Counted from the first letter of the stretch, positions 6,256 to 14,250 are shown. The stretch: 22,940 bases of DNA from JAVBPA01 sp031549925 (GCA_031549925.1 JAVBPA010000117.1:1-22940), one strand, 5' to 3'. The notes: a model not told the origin generated them from the letters alone. Made by a program: numbers and translations.

Positions 6256-7632
6256 TCAAAGAATATTTTCTTCGCGGTTAACGATATAAAATCCTAAATC
6301 GTTGCAAGTATGAGTACGGTTATAGTACATTTTACTTCCGCGTTCGTCAAGCTGGCGGAATATAGCTCCTGCTTCCTCGCAAATTATTTGCATTGCCGCC
6401 GTATCCCATTCCATTGTAGGACCGAATCTATAGTAAATATCGGCTTTTCCCTCGGCTATGCGGCATCCTTTGAGCGAGCTTCCGGAAGAAACAGTCTCTG
6501 TGATTTTACCGGGATTTTGTTGAAGCAATTCGGAAAGCTTCGCATCATCCCCGTGAGAACGGCTTGACATCATGATAAGCTTTTCTTTTTTGTCAGAAAC
6601 TTTCAGTTTTGTTTCGTTTCCATCCAAAATACGGTATGAACCCGAACCGGCAGAAGCGTAATATAATTCTCCCGAAACCGGAACATATATAACTCCCGCA
6701 ACCGCCGTATGATCGCGGACGAGCGCGATGTTAACGGTAAATTCTCCGTTGCGCTTGATAAATTCTTTTGTTCCGTCAAGCGGATCAACTATAAAACACC
6801 ATCGGTTAAAAAGCCTTCTCCTGTCGTCTGCCGATTCCTCGGTTAAAATCGATATATGCGGATATTTTTTTGTCAGATAATCCGATATATAATCGTTTGC
6901 CGCGCGGTCGGCTTCTGTCAAGGGGGAATTATCTTCTTTTTGATCTATTTTATATTCTCTGCCGTATATACCGAGAATTATTTTCCCCGCTTCCGCCGCT
7001 ATGTATTTCATATCTTCAACTATTCCGCCGATATTGTTTTCATCCGCTATTATATAATCATATATAATTTTCGCATTTTCTTCGGCTGATACATTTACAG
7101 TGTCGAAAATTATAACCTCGGGATTTTCGGGTGCTTCATACGGAGCGGTAACACCTGTAAAATCAGATATTTCTCCGCTGTAAGCTTTTTTATACAAACC
7201 TTTTACATCACGTTTTGCACATTCTTCAATGGGAGTATCGACAAACACTTCCGCAAAATCAATTCCGGCGGAGTTTATTTTTTTTCTTGCTTCTTCTCTC
7301 ATTATGCGCATAGGAGATATAGCGGAAACAATGGCGATTTGCCCGCTGCCTGCTATTATATACGCGGCTTCGGTTATTCTTCTGATATTTTCCGCTCTGT
7401 CCGACGCAGAAAATCCGAGTCCGGCACACAAACCAAACCTCAAATTATCTCCATCCAAAAGATAAGCCGGATAACCGGACAAAACCAGCATTTTTTCAAG
7501 CTGTGCCGCTATTGTGGATTTACCCGAACCTGACAAACCGGTAAACCAGATAACACGCGGCTTTTGTCCGGTTAACCGCCTCCTGTCGGACATTTCTATT
7601 TTATTATTGTGATATGTTATATTATTATTCAT
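6256..7632 (-). CDS. cysC-cysQ: fused APS kinase - 3'(2'),5'-bisphosphate nucleotidase (CysC-CysQ)
   Basis: 458 residues carrying two complete enzymes. Residues about 20-195 are APS kinase: P-loop TGLSGSGKST (31-40), LDGDNLRFGL (59-68), SASDRAENIRRI (75-86) and KGLYKKAYSGEISDFTGV (144-161). Residues about 204-458 are CysQ/inositol-monophosphatase family: DNSPLTEADRAAN (234-246), TEES (264-267), the metal-binding DPLDGTKEF (283-291) and WDTAA (409-413). The first half makes PAPS from APS; the second removes the 3'-phosphate of PAP, the product left by sulfotransferases or PAPS reductase. All catalytic motifs look intact in both halves. APS kinase is more often fused to CysN, so this partner is less usual. 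First gene of the operon; GCGGAG precedes the ATG. A later ATG at residue 14 has no ribosome site. Confidence 0.93.
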   Translation of the reverse strand: MNNNITYHNNKIEMSDRRRLTGQKPRVIWFTGLSGSGKSTIAAQLEKMLVLSGYPAYLLDGDNLRFGLCAGLGFSASDRAENIRRITEAAYIIAGSGQIAIVSAISPMRIMREEARKKINSAGIDFAEVFVDTPIEECAKRDVKGLYKKAYSGEISDFTGVTAPYEAPENPEVIIFDTVNVSAEENAKIIYDYIIADENNIGGIVEDMKYIAAEAGKIILGIYGREYKIDQKEDNSPLTEADRAANDYISDYLTKKYPHISILTEESADDRRRLFNRWCFIVDPLDGTKEFIKRNGEFTVNIALVRDHTAVAGVIYVPVSGELYYASAGSGSYRILDGNETKLKVSDKKEKLIMMSSRSHGDDAKLSELLQQNPGKITETVSSGSSLKGCRIAEGKADIYYRFGPTMEWDTAAMQIICEEAGAIFRQLDERGSKMYYNRTHTCNDLGFYIVNREENIL

Positions 7633-7697
7633 TTTTAAGCCGGTATCTCCGCTTGCTTGAATTATTTTATTTCCGTATTATAAGATATTAGTATCAT

Positions 7698-7727
7698 ATT
7701 ATAGGACAACAGATGATATTATATCAA
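7698..7727 (-). promoter_or_regulatory. promoter of the cysCQ-cysD-activase operon
   Basis: On the minus strand TTGATA (7727-7722), 18 bases, TATAAT (7703-7698). The leader is about 58 bases and contains no obvious S-box or T-box structure. A second TATAAT at 7682-7677 has no matching -35. Confidence 0.62.
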
Positions 7728-7842
7728 ATAAAATAAAAATATCAATATGAAAATCGTAACAATTGAATTTAATAATAAATATCTCCTCTTTCCTCCGCAT
7801 ATATTTATAAAGATAATTTATTTCGGAGGATATGTAATAGTT

Positions 7843-8934
7843 ATGAAGTTGATTGATTTTATAGTATCTTTTTTTACCTCTATTGTTTTGATAATAACTC
7901 CTCAGGTATTTTCTTCCGATTCAAGCGGAAATTTAATTTTTGATTTTTCCGGAAATGATGAAGTATTAATTGAAACACAGCTAAAACAAAAATCTACAAA
8001 TAATGAAATTTTTATAAAAGAAAATAAGAATAGCTCCGGGCAAAACGATGTTTTAAACTCGGATGGTATAGAAATTTTGAATCCGGACATAACAGAAGTT
8101 TTAAAATCGGAAGAAATAAAAGTTTTGACGGCTGACGGAGTTTGTTTAATGCCTCTTGACGATTATATTACTTGCGTTACAGCGGCGGAAATGCCCATAA
8201 CATTCGAAAAAGCCGCTCTTGAATCACAATCGGTCTCCGCTCGTACATATACATTATACAAAATGTCCCATCCGAGCGGAACGCATCCGGAAGCTGATGT
8301 ATGCACTGATTACACCTGCTGCTGCGCTTATATATCGTATAATGAAGCGGTTTCAAGATGGTCTGAGGAAACGGCAGATTCAATTTTTAAAACAATAAAA
8401 GAAGCGGTGGAAAACACATCGGGATTAATTCTTACATATAACGGAGCGGCAGCCTGCGCGGTTTTTCATTCAAGTTCCGCCGGATATACTGAAAACGCTT
8501 CTTCCGTTTGGGGAAACAACGTAGAATATTTGCAATCTGTCGAAACATATGAAAATACCGAACCTACCTCCGTTGAATTTACGGAAGATGAATTTACCGC
8601 AATTTTAAAAGATAACGGTTATGATGTTTTATCTCCCGTAATATATAAGGTTGTATACAACGATTCTGGAAGAGCGGCAAAAATTGATTTCGGCGATATT
8701 TCGATTTCCGGAATTGCGGCAAGAAAACTTTTCGGTTTGCGTTCATGCAGTTTTACTTTGGATTTTGATAACGGAAAATTTATTTTTAATGTCGGCGGAT
8801 ACGGACACGGAGTCGGGTTAAGCCAATACGGAGCAAATGAAATGGCGGCGAGAGGCTATGATTTCAAAAATATTTTACTCCATTATTATCCGGGAACGGA
8901 AATAACGGAAATAAATTACCGGGATATATTTTAA
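7843..8934 (+). CDS. spoIID: stage II sporulation protein D (SpoIID/LytB family)
   Basis: 363 residues from the ATG at 7843, which has CGGAGGA nine to ten bases upstream; the frame extends to 7747 but that ATG has no ribosome site. An N-terminal hydrophobic segment (KLIDFIVSFFTSIVLIITP) acts as signal anchor, then a variable spacer (about 30-95), then the SpoIID domain: LDDYITCVTAAEMP (105-118) with the catalytic Glu, FEKAALESQSVSARTYTLY (121-139), VFHSSSAGYTE (207-217) and YGHGVGLSQYGANEM (320-334). SpoIID is a peptidoglycan glycan-strand-cleaving enzyme of the engulfment machinery, working with SpoIIP and SpoIIM. It implies a sporulating host. It stands alone here. A cluster of cysteines at CTDYTCCC (about 154-161) matches the metal-site region of clostridial homologues. 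Confidence 0.9.
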   Translation: MKLIDFIVSFFTSIVLIITPQVFSSDSSGNLIFDFSGNDEVLIETQLKQKSTNNEIFIKENKNSSGQNDVLNSDGIEILNPDITEVLKSEEIKVLTADGVCLMPLDDYITCVTAAEMPITFEKAALESQSVSARTYTLYKMSHPSGTHPEADVCTDYTCCCAYISYNEAVSRWSEETADSIFKTIKEAVENTSGLILTYNGAAACAVFHSSSAGYTENASSVWGNNVEYLQSVETYENTEPTSVEFTEDEFTAILKDNGYDVLSPVIYKVVYNDSGRAAKIDFGDISISGIAARKLFGLRSCSFTLDFDNGKFIFNVGGYGHGVGLSQYGANEMAARGYDFKNILLHYYPGTEITEINYRDIF

Positions 8935-9148
8935 AAATCACCATACGTTTTTCTTTAATTAATCAAGTAAAATCCGCGTATCCGAATTGTTTTTATTATG
9001 CCGAAATATTATTGGGTTCGTCCAATTTACTATAAGCTTTATATTGATTTCTTTGATTTTTATATGTATTATTAAAATATTTTGCCTTAATTTTACAAAT
9101 TAATTGATGCTTTCAGTATTAAATTTTTGATAAATATCATATAAATCA
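8935..9148. other. AT-rich intergenic stretch without gene
   Basis: Between spoIID and the promoter of the CBM9-like gene lie about 214 very AT-rich bases. I see no open frame with ribosome site, no strong hairpin and no U-tract terminator for spoIID; only a weak TTGG/CCAA inverted repeat near 9011-9025. Confidence 0.6.
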
Positions 9149-9177
9149 TTGACATCAGTAAAGTTATATGTTATAGT
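9149..9177 (+). promoter_or_regulatory. strong sigma-A promoter of the CBM9-like gene
   Basis: TTGACA (9149-9154), 17 bases, TATAGT (9172-9177); only one deviation from consensus. The leader of about 45 bases carries AGGAGG (9212-9217), 12-13 bases before the ATG. Confidence 0.82.
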
Positions 9178-9230
9178 TTTATACGTAATAGCAATAAATT
9201 ACAAAAATATTTAGGAGGTATTTAATTCCA

Positions 9231-10139
9231 ATGAAAAAAATCATCGCTCTTTTAATGGTAGCATTATTATGCGTCGTTATGGCGGTTCCGATGTTTGCGG
9301 AAATTAAGCAGGATGCTGAAGATGTTGGAAATATTCTTTTCGAAATCAAAAAAGCCAACACAGCTTGGAATCCCGACGGCGTTATCTCCGACGGTGAATA
9401 CTACAAAGTAGAAACAAAGCCGACATGGTATTCGGCAATGGTTAAAATTGATGATGAAATTGATTACGCAAAGAAACTTTGCCCTGTAGTATACATGTCA
9501 TGGGACGATCAATACGTGTATTTTGCAACAACAGTTACAGTAAAAGAATTCAATTGTGAATTCGACAGTGATCCTGTTTCGATGTGGCAGTCATGTGCTA
9601 TGCAGATGAACTTCGCTATGCCCAATGAAGAAGTACCTGACGCGCGTCTTGAATACGGCGTAGCTCTTTCCAGCGCAACAGGAAATCTCATCACAGTTAA
9701 CTGGGCAGATTCATTAGGTTCCGGATTCGCACCGGTAGGCGGAACAGATTTTACAGTTAAAAACGACAACAATAACATGACATATGAAGTACGCACTCCC
9801 TGGTCATCATTCCTTTCTGATCCCAAGGTAGCTGAAGGTTCCAAATTCGGAACATGCTTTGTATGGTCAGTAGGAAGCGGATTGGATTTTGTCCACGCTC
9901 AGCTCGCACAGGGATGCACAGGCGGAAAAGACGCTTCGTTGTTTGCTCAGGTTACTCTCGCAGCAGCTCCCGCAGCAGAAACAACAGCAGCTCCGGAAAC
10001 ACAGGGTACTTCAGAAACGACGACCGCTCCGGAAACAACACCGGCAGCTCAAACATTTGACATAGTATTGGTTTGCGCAGCAGTAGCAGTTGCTTCCGCC
10101 GCAGGAACTTTTACATTCCGTTCAAAGAAATCTAAATAA
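9231..10139 (+). CDS. secreted CBM9-like carbohydrate-binding protein with C-terminal anchor
   Basis: 302 residues. Signal peptide 1-23 (KKIIALLMVALLCVVMAVP, cleavage near FAE). Residues about 25-240 form one beta-rich domain resembling the CBM9-like/DOMON-like fold: DGVISDGEYYKVE, VVYMSWDDQYVYFATTV, AMQMNFAMPNEE and YEVRTPWSSFL are the strand patterns typical of it. A Thr/Pro/Glu linker (about 243-272) leads to AAQTFDIVLVCAAVAVASAAG and the basic end FRSKKSK; this looks like a C-terminal anchor with the Q-T-x-D signature common in Clostridia, not LPXTG. Probably a surface sugar-binding protein. Strong promoter, perfect AGGAGG and own terminator make it monocistronic and probably abundant. 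Ligand unknown. Confidence 0.75.
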   Translation: MKKIIALLMVALLCVVMAVPMFAEIKQDAEDVGNILFEIKKANTAWNPDGVISDGEYYKVETKPTWYSAMVKIDDEIDYAKKLCPVVYMSWDDQYVYFATTVTVKEFNCEFDSDPVSMWQSCAMQMNFAMPNEEVPDARLEYGVALSSATGNLITVNWADSLGSGFAPVGGTDFTVKNDNNNMTYEVRTPWSSFLSDPKVAEGSKFGTCFVWSVGSGLDFVHAQLAQGCTGGKDASLFAQVTLAAAPAAETTAAPETQGTSETTTAPETTPAAQTFDIVLVCAAVAVASAAGTFTFRSKKSK

Positions 10140-10162
10140 TTACTTAATCCTAAATAATAATG

Positions 10163-10198
10163 AAAAAAGATGGGCTCCGAAAGAAGCTCATCTTTTTT
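10163..10198 (+). terminator. rho-independent terminator of the CBM9-like gene
   Basis: Stem AAAAAAGATGGGCT (10163-10176) / AGCTCATCTTTTTT (10185-10198) with one G-U pair, eight-base loop, T-run in the descending arm. The A-run at the base makes it potentially bidirectional. Confidence 0.88.
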
Positions 10199-10228
10199 AT
10201 TCAAATAAACAACAAATATAATGTTTTG

Positions 10229-10449
10229 GTTACTTTTTCAAAAAGTAACACGCGTCTCTCGTATCTCTGTATCTTAAACTTCCGGACCGACACGGGGGTA
10301 GTTCCCTACGATAAATATAATGTTTTGGTTACTTTTTTCAAAAAGTAACACGCGTCCTTCGCTTCCCCCGTATCTTAAACTTCCGGAACGACACAGGGGT
10401 CGTTCCCTACGATAAATATAATGTTTTGGTTACTTTTTCAAAAAGTAAC
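10229..10449. repeat. palindromic repeat block, right copy (three palindromes)
   Basis: Three palindromes with arms GTTACTTTTT / AAAAAGTAAC at 10229-10249, 10328-10349 (one extra T) and 10429-10449, so about 100 bases apart. Each interval repeats CGCGTC, a short variable C/T-rich part, TATCTTAAACTTCCGGA, a second inverted repeat and CCTACGATAAATATAATG. In the second interval the inverted repeat GGAACGAC (10385-10392) / GTCGTTCC (10399-10406) is perfect; in the first (10284-10305) it has decayed. Same family as 4278-4399, opposite orientation. The block lies between a terminator and the stop codon of the binding protein at 10457. Confidence 0.93.
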
Positions 10450-10456
10450 AGCGTCC

Positions 10457-11935
10457 TCAGTCTAGTTCTAAGAACAATTTCAAAACATCATCATAATGCT
10501 TGGTGCAGGCTTTTAATTTTGAATCATACATTGAGGAGAACTGAGTTGTGGTTTTGGGGTATGTGAGTGCTTCAAATGTAAATACATAACCTTTCCATGC
10601 GTCGTAGAGATATGCAAAGTCTATAACACGTGCGTCAAGTATCATGTCAAGTATAGCAACCGATTCTTCGTCTCTCGCACCTTTGACTTTGAGTGCTATA
10701 TCATAATAATTCGGAATAACGTTCTTCCAGCTGTATGAGCCGAGAGCGTGAACTACAGCACCCGCCATTTCGGTATTCTGAACGGTAGTGGGAAGTGCTA
10801 TGATGGAGAAATTACCGTCGGACATAGTGTAATATGCGTTTTGCTGTTCATCCCACATCGGATAGGGTATAATGCCGTAATCGTTTTCAAAATCTCTGTA
10901 ATAACTCACACTGTGCCCGATGAATCCGTTTACAAAAAGAGCGTGCCCGGTACGGAAGAAATCATAGGGTTTTATATGGTCATTGAATACAAAAGCTCCT
11001 TCTATTCCGTAAAATAATTCCCGGATTTTATCTACGATAGCGACAGTTTTTTCATTGTTGTAAGTTATTTCAATTTCCAGATCTTCAGTTACCTGAACAA
11101 CCGGCTGATTAAACGCCCAGAGATATGTGTTGGAGTTTGAGAAACAGTTTGATGTGAAGCCGTAAAAATCCGCATCGTTTGCTTTTCCGTTTCCGTCGAG
11201 ATCTTCATATATCGTTTTAACGATTCCCATCAACTGATCGACAGTCCACTTTTTTTCGTTAACAAGACCGTAAATATCGCCTGTATTATAATTTTCCGCA
11301 CGCACTTTATCATAGAACATACAGTATGTATTTTCTGTAGCCGATATTGCCAAATCTGAAACTGACAAAAACATTTTGCCGTTTATTGTAAGGCTTTCAA
11401 TAGCGTGCTGAGGATACCATTGCTGTTCGAAATTCAAATGATCAACCGAGTACCAATTCGTAAACCAGCCGTTTAAAGCGTCAACTCCCGATTGAACGGC
11501 ATGCGCCAGATACAGATCGTACACATCGTCCTGTGTATTTATAGAATTTTTCAGCATTGTAGAACACTGACCGTAGTCGTTGTTTACTGCTTCGGGTATT
11601 TTTACATTGAAACGTTCGGCAACCGAAGCGTTTCTTTCATATATTGAATCTTCCACAATATCGCCCAACATTTCTTCAACCCAAGCGTCGTATAAATGCT
11701 CAGTGGCTACAATCATGAGAAATTCTTCGCCGTCAAAATTCAAACCGTCCGGTATTCCATCGGAAACCAACTGACGTTTTTCAATATCCGTTAAATCATC
11801 TTCCGGATTTACAGTAGTTGTTGTTGCTGATGTATTGGCACTATTGTTTTCAGCTTTCTCCGCGCATGAAACCAAAGCTCCGAATAGCACCAAAAACAAC
11901 AATGAAAAAGCTATTAATTTTTTTGTTCCCTTCAT
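10457..11935 (-). CDS. extracellular solute-binding lipoprotein (ABC sugar type), paralog 1
   Basis: 492 residues. Lipoprotein signal peptide ending FGALVSC, lipidated Cys at 24, then an Asn/Thr/Ser linker. The mature part has the pattern of family 1-like sugar-binding proteins: FDGEEFLMIVATE at the front, SIYERNASVAERFNVKI, a calcium-loop-like DLDGNGKANDADFYGFTSN and, later, YGIIPYPMWDEQQNAYY. It would capture an oligosaccharide outside the cell for an ABC importer. Its start is 21 bases after the stop of the paralog upstream (GAGAGGG ribosome site), so the two form an operon. No permease or ATPase lies in the window. The stop codon sits seven bases from the repeat block. Ligand unknown. Confidence 0.85.
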   Translation of the reverse strand: MKGTKKLIAFSLLFLVLFGALVSCAEKAENNSANTSATTTTVNPEDDLTDIEKRQLVSDGIPDGLNFDGEEFLMIVATEHLYDAWVEEMLGDIVEDSIYERNASVAERFNVKIPEAVNNDYGQCSTMLKNSINTQDDVYDLYLAHAVQSGVDALNGWFTNWYSVDHLNFEQQWYPQHAIESLTINGKMFLSVSDLAISATENTYCMFYDKVRAENYNTGDIYGLVNEKKWTVDQLMGIVKTIYEDLDGNGKANDADFYGFTSNCFSNSNTYLWAFNQPVVQVTEDLEIEITYNNEKTVAIVDKIRELFYGIEGAFVFNDHIKPYDFFRTGHALFVNGFIGHSVSYYRDFENDYGIIPYPMWDEQQNAYYTMSDGNFSIIALPTTVQNTEMAGAVVHALGSYSWKNVIPNYYDIALKVKGARDEESVAILDMILDARVIDFAYLYDAWKGYVFTFEALTYPKTTTQFSSMYDSKLKACTKHYDDVLKLFLELD

Positions 11936-11956
11936 AAAAACCCTCTCTTTTAATGT

Positions 11957-13426
11957 TTAATTGTTTATTTCGTTATATGCTTTTACAACCTTTTCAAGTC
12001 CTTTATCTATAGCCCTTTTGTTTTTTTCGTAATATGAAGATATATTCGGCGCTTTAAAATAAATTTGATTGCCGAGCATTTCATATATACTTCCTATAAC
12101 AACGGCGTGCACATATCCAAAGTTATATTTTAGCGTGTCACGCAGCATGTCTACCATTTCCCCTGAATCGTTGTCGCGTGAATATTTTGTTTTTAGTGCG
12201 TTTTCATAGTATTGCGGTATAACGGAATACGCACTTTCCGCGCATAGAGCTTCAAAAATTGTGCCGCTCAGCTCAAAATCGGAAACAATTTTCGGTATGC
12301 AGAACACTGCCGAGTTATCTGATGATATTGAAACATATTCCGCTTGATTTTCATCGTATTTGGGAAACGGAAGTATTCCGAAATCGGTTTCCATATTCCG
12401 CAGATATTCCGCGTCATACAAATGACCCGTCATAAAGAGTGAACGGTTTTCTTCAAATACTTTTCTTTTTAAATTTTCATCAAGCTCGGCATAGTAAATC
12501 GAATTTTCCCCGCCTCTCAGCAGGGCATACATTTTATCAAAAAGATCGACATATTTATCGCTGAACATTGACATTGTGATATTTCCGTCACTGTCCGTCG
12601 TAGTAAGCGAAATATCCGAAGCGGTAACAAATGCTCTTGAACCTATATTATCAATCGAAAGACCGAATTTATCAGCTTCATCAGTTTTGCCGTTGGAATT
12701 TAAATCCTCATATATTGTTTTTGCGAGGGACGCAAATTTTTCATACGTCCAGTTTTTGTTTTTAACGACAGAATAGATATCTTCTATGTTATAATCAAGA
12801 ACTATTTGCTTGTTAAAATACATACATGTGATAAATTCCCACATTGTCAGAGAAATATCGCCGAGAGCCATGTACAAACATCCGTTTATGGTGTTGTTTT
12901 CAATAAATCCCGCCGTCCACCACTTGTTTTCAAAATCAACTCCGGGGACTTCCAGCAAATTTATAAAATTTCCCTGAGTGGCAAGTCCGGTTGTATAAGC
13001 CATATAACCCGCAACCAAATCATATGCGCAATCGCCTGCCACAACGCTTTTCGTAACAGCCGATTTAAATACATCCTGCTGATCCCATTCACCCTTTACC
13101 GGTACAGAAACGATTTCTATGTTATACCGTTCTGATACGCGGCTGTTACGGCGGAATACAGCGTCTTTTACAGATTCCCCGACTTCGCCCTCGTTATATA
13201 TTTCATATTCCGTTTTTTCTCTTGTAAGAATGGAATATTTCGCTCCGTCAAAGTTTACCTGCGGCAGAGTGAGAAGATTATCCGCAGTTTCGGCTTCGGT
13301 TTGAGATGTATCGGGAGCAGCTGTAGTTTCGCTGCTACCTTTGTTTGCTTCCGCACAAGATATAACCGATGAAGCCGCCATTGAGATAATCAACAACAAT
13401 GATATAATCTTCAGGATTTTATTCAT
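11957..13426 (-). CDS. extracellular solute-binding lipoprotein (ABC sugar type), paralog 2
   Basis: 489 residues, co-linear with the gene downstream and clearly a diverged duplicate. Lipobox SSVISC with Cys at 24; then a Thr/Glu-rich linker (SSETTAAPDTSQTEAETAD). Shared blocks with paralog 1: VNFDGAKYSILTRE, AVFRRNSRVSERYNIEI, ARGE-free DLNSNGKTDEADKFGLS loop, MFSDKYVDLFDKMYALL and FGILPFPKYDENQAEYVS. Role as for a sugar-binding component of an ABC importer; ligand unknown. First gene of the two-gene unit; GGAGA precedes the ATG. The 119 bases upstream contain a 12-base-stem hairpin that may end the preceding gene. Confidence 0.85.
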   Translation of the reverse strand: MNKILKIISLLLIISMAASSVISCAEANKGSSETTAAPDTSQTEAETADNLLTLPQVNFDGAKYSILTREKTEYEIYNEGEVGESVKDAVFRRNSRVSERYNIEIVSVPVKGEWDQQDVFKSAVTKSVVAGDCAYDLVAGYMAYTTGLATQGNFINLLEVPGVDFENKWWTAGFIENNTINGCLYMALGDISLTMWEFITCMYFNKQIVLDYNIEDIYSVVKNKNWTYEKFASLAKTIYEDLNSNGKTDEADKFGLSIDNIGSRAFVTASDISLTTTDSDGNITMSMFSDKYVDLFDKMYALLRGGENSIYYAELDENLKRKVFEENRSLFMTGHLYDAEYLRNMETDFGILPFPKYDENQAEYVSISSDNSAVFCIPKIVSDFELSGTIFEALCAESAYSVIPQYYENALKTKYSRDNDSGEMVDMLRDTLKYNFGYVHAVVIGSIYEMLGNQIYFKAPNISSYYEKNKRAIDKGLEKVVKAYNEINN

Positions 13427-13493
13427 GTTTTTTCTCCATCTTCTTGACTTAATAACTATAAAAAGATAAAAGGCAACGGTTTATACTATAGAA

Positions 13494-13529
13494 TAAGGGC
13501 GGCAATAAAATCTGCGTTTGCCGCCCTTA
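13494..13529 (-). terminator. hairpin after the Thr-rich lipoprotein gene, probable terminator
   Basis: TAAGGGCGGCAA (13494-13505) and TTGCCGCCCTTA (13518-13529) form a perfect 12-base GC-rich stem with a 12-base loop. In the minus direction it is followed by TTCTAT only, so the U-tract is poor; it may be a partial terminator or processing site that lets some transcripts continue into the binding-protein genes. Confidence 0.6.
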
Positions 13530-13545
13530 ATATTATGTAATAGTT

Positions 13546-14250
13546 TTAAGCCGCGGGAATAATAACAGTTGCAGAAGCCTGCCAGCCGTGAGCTTCTTCA
13601 ACGCCGTTTACATATGTTGCTCCGAGAGCGTCGTCTTCAGGTATTGCATTGAAATACCACAAGCCTACTCCGGACGCACTTTCATCAACTCCGTCGCCGA
13701 GCCACCATATATAATCTCCGGCTCCGATAGTTTTGGCTTTATCGCCTTCAAACATAAGAGTAAGTTCTGCGTTATCTGCGTAATCAACAAATTTTTCTTC
13801 CGCAACCGGAGTTCCGGCTACTGTTTTTTCATAATCGGTATCCCATTTGTATAATTTTATTGTAAGATTACCGATGTCGTTTGACCAGCTCGGACAAGTA
13901 ATTGTAAGACTCTCTAAAAATCCTTCTTTAATTGTAAATTTAGCCGCTACCGATGAACCCTCAGTCATAAGGCTCCAGGGCGAATGTCCGGATCCGTCAT
14001 CTTCAAAAAATTCGATGAAAACAATTTTATCCTTCACTGCTTCGGTTGTAGTTTCTGCCGCTGTTGTAGTTTCGGCTTTTGTTGTATCGCCTGCTTTGGT
14101 GGTAGTGTCCGCCGCCGAGGAATCACCCTCTGCCGCTGTCGTTGTTTCAGAGTCTTCCCCTGCTTCCTCTTCTTTGCACGCAGTTAGTAGTAAGGACATA
14201 GACAAAATAAATGCTGCTGCTAAAATTAACGCGAGTATTCTTCTTTTCAT
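13546..14250 (-). CDS. lipoprotein with Thr/Ala-rich linker and beta-rich domain
   Basis: 234 residues. Lipobox SLLLTAC with Cys at 25, an acidic stretch, then a long Thr/Ala/Glu linker (about 33-73, repeated TTTAAE / DTTKAE words), then a compact beta-rich domain of about 160 residues (FIEFFEDDGSGHSPW, EGFLESLTITCPSW, LTIKLYKWDTDYE, GDYIWWLGDGVDESASG). The domain looks like a carbohydrate-binding or jelly-roll module, but I do not recognise the family. It is membrane-lipid-anchored outside the cell. Perfect GGAGG nine bases before the ATG and its own consensus promoter. It lies next to the two binding lipoproteins, so a role in capturing the same substrate is plausible but unproven. Confidence 0.75.
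   Translation of the reverse strand: MKRRILALILAAAFILSMSLLLTACKEEEAGEDSETTTAAEGDSSAADTTTKAGDTTKAETTTAAETTTEAVKDKIVFIEFFEDDGSGHSPWSLMTEGSSVAAKFTIKEGFLESLTITCPSWSNDIGNLTIKLYKWDTDYEKTVAGTPVAEEKFVDYADNAELTLMFEGDKAKTIGAGDYIWWLGDGVDESASGVGLWYFNAIPEDDALGATYVNGVEEAHGWQASATVIIPAA

Noticed and set aside
7747..7842. Earlier ATG of spoIID
   Set aside because: There is no ribosome site before it and it would place 32 residues ahead of the signal anchor; the ATG at 7843 has CGGAGGA.
10160..10348. 62-codon open frame
   Set aside because: It translates the terminator and the palindromic repeats, with no ribosome site.
4278..10449. CRISPR array suggested by evenly spaced palindromes
   Set aside because: The spacing is about 100 bases and the sequence between palindromes is the same in every copy and in both blocks; real spacers would differ. 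No cas gene is present.
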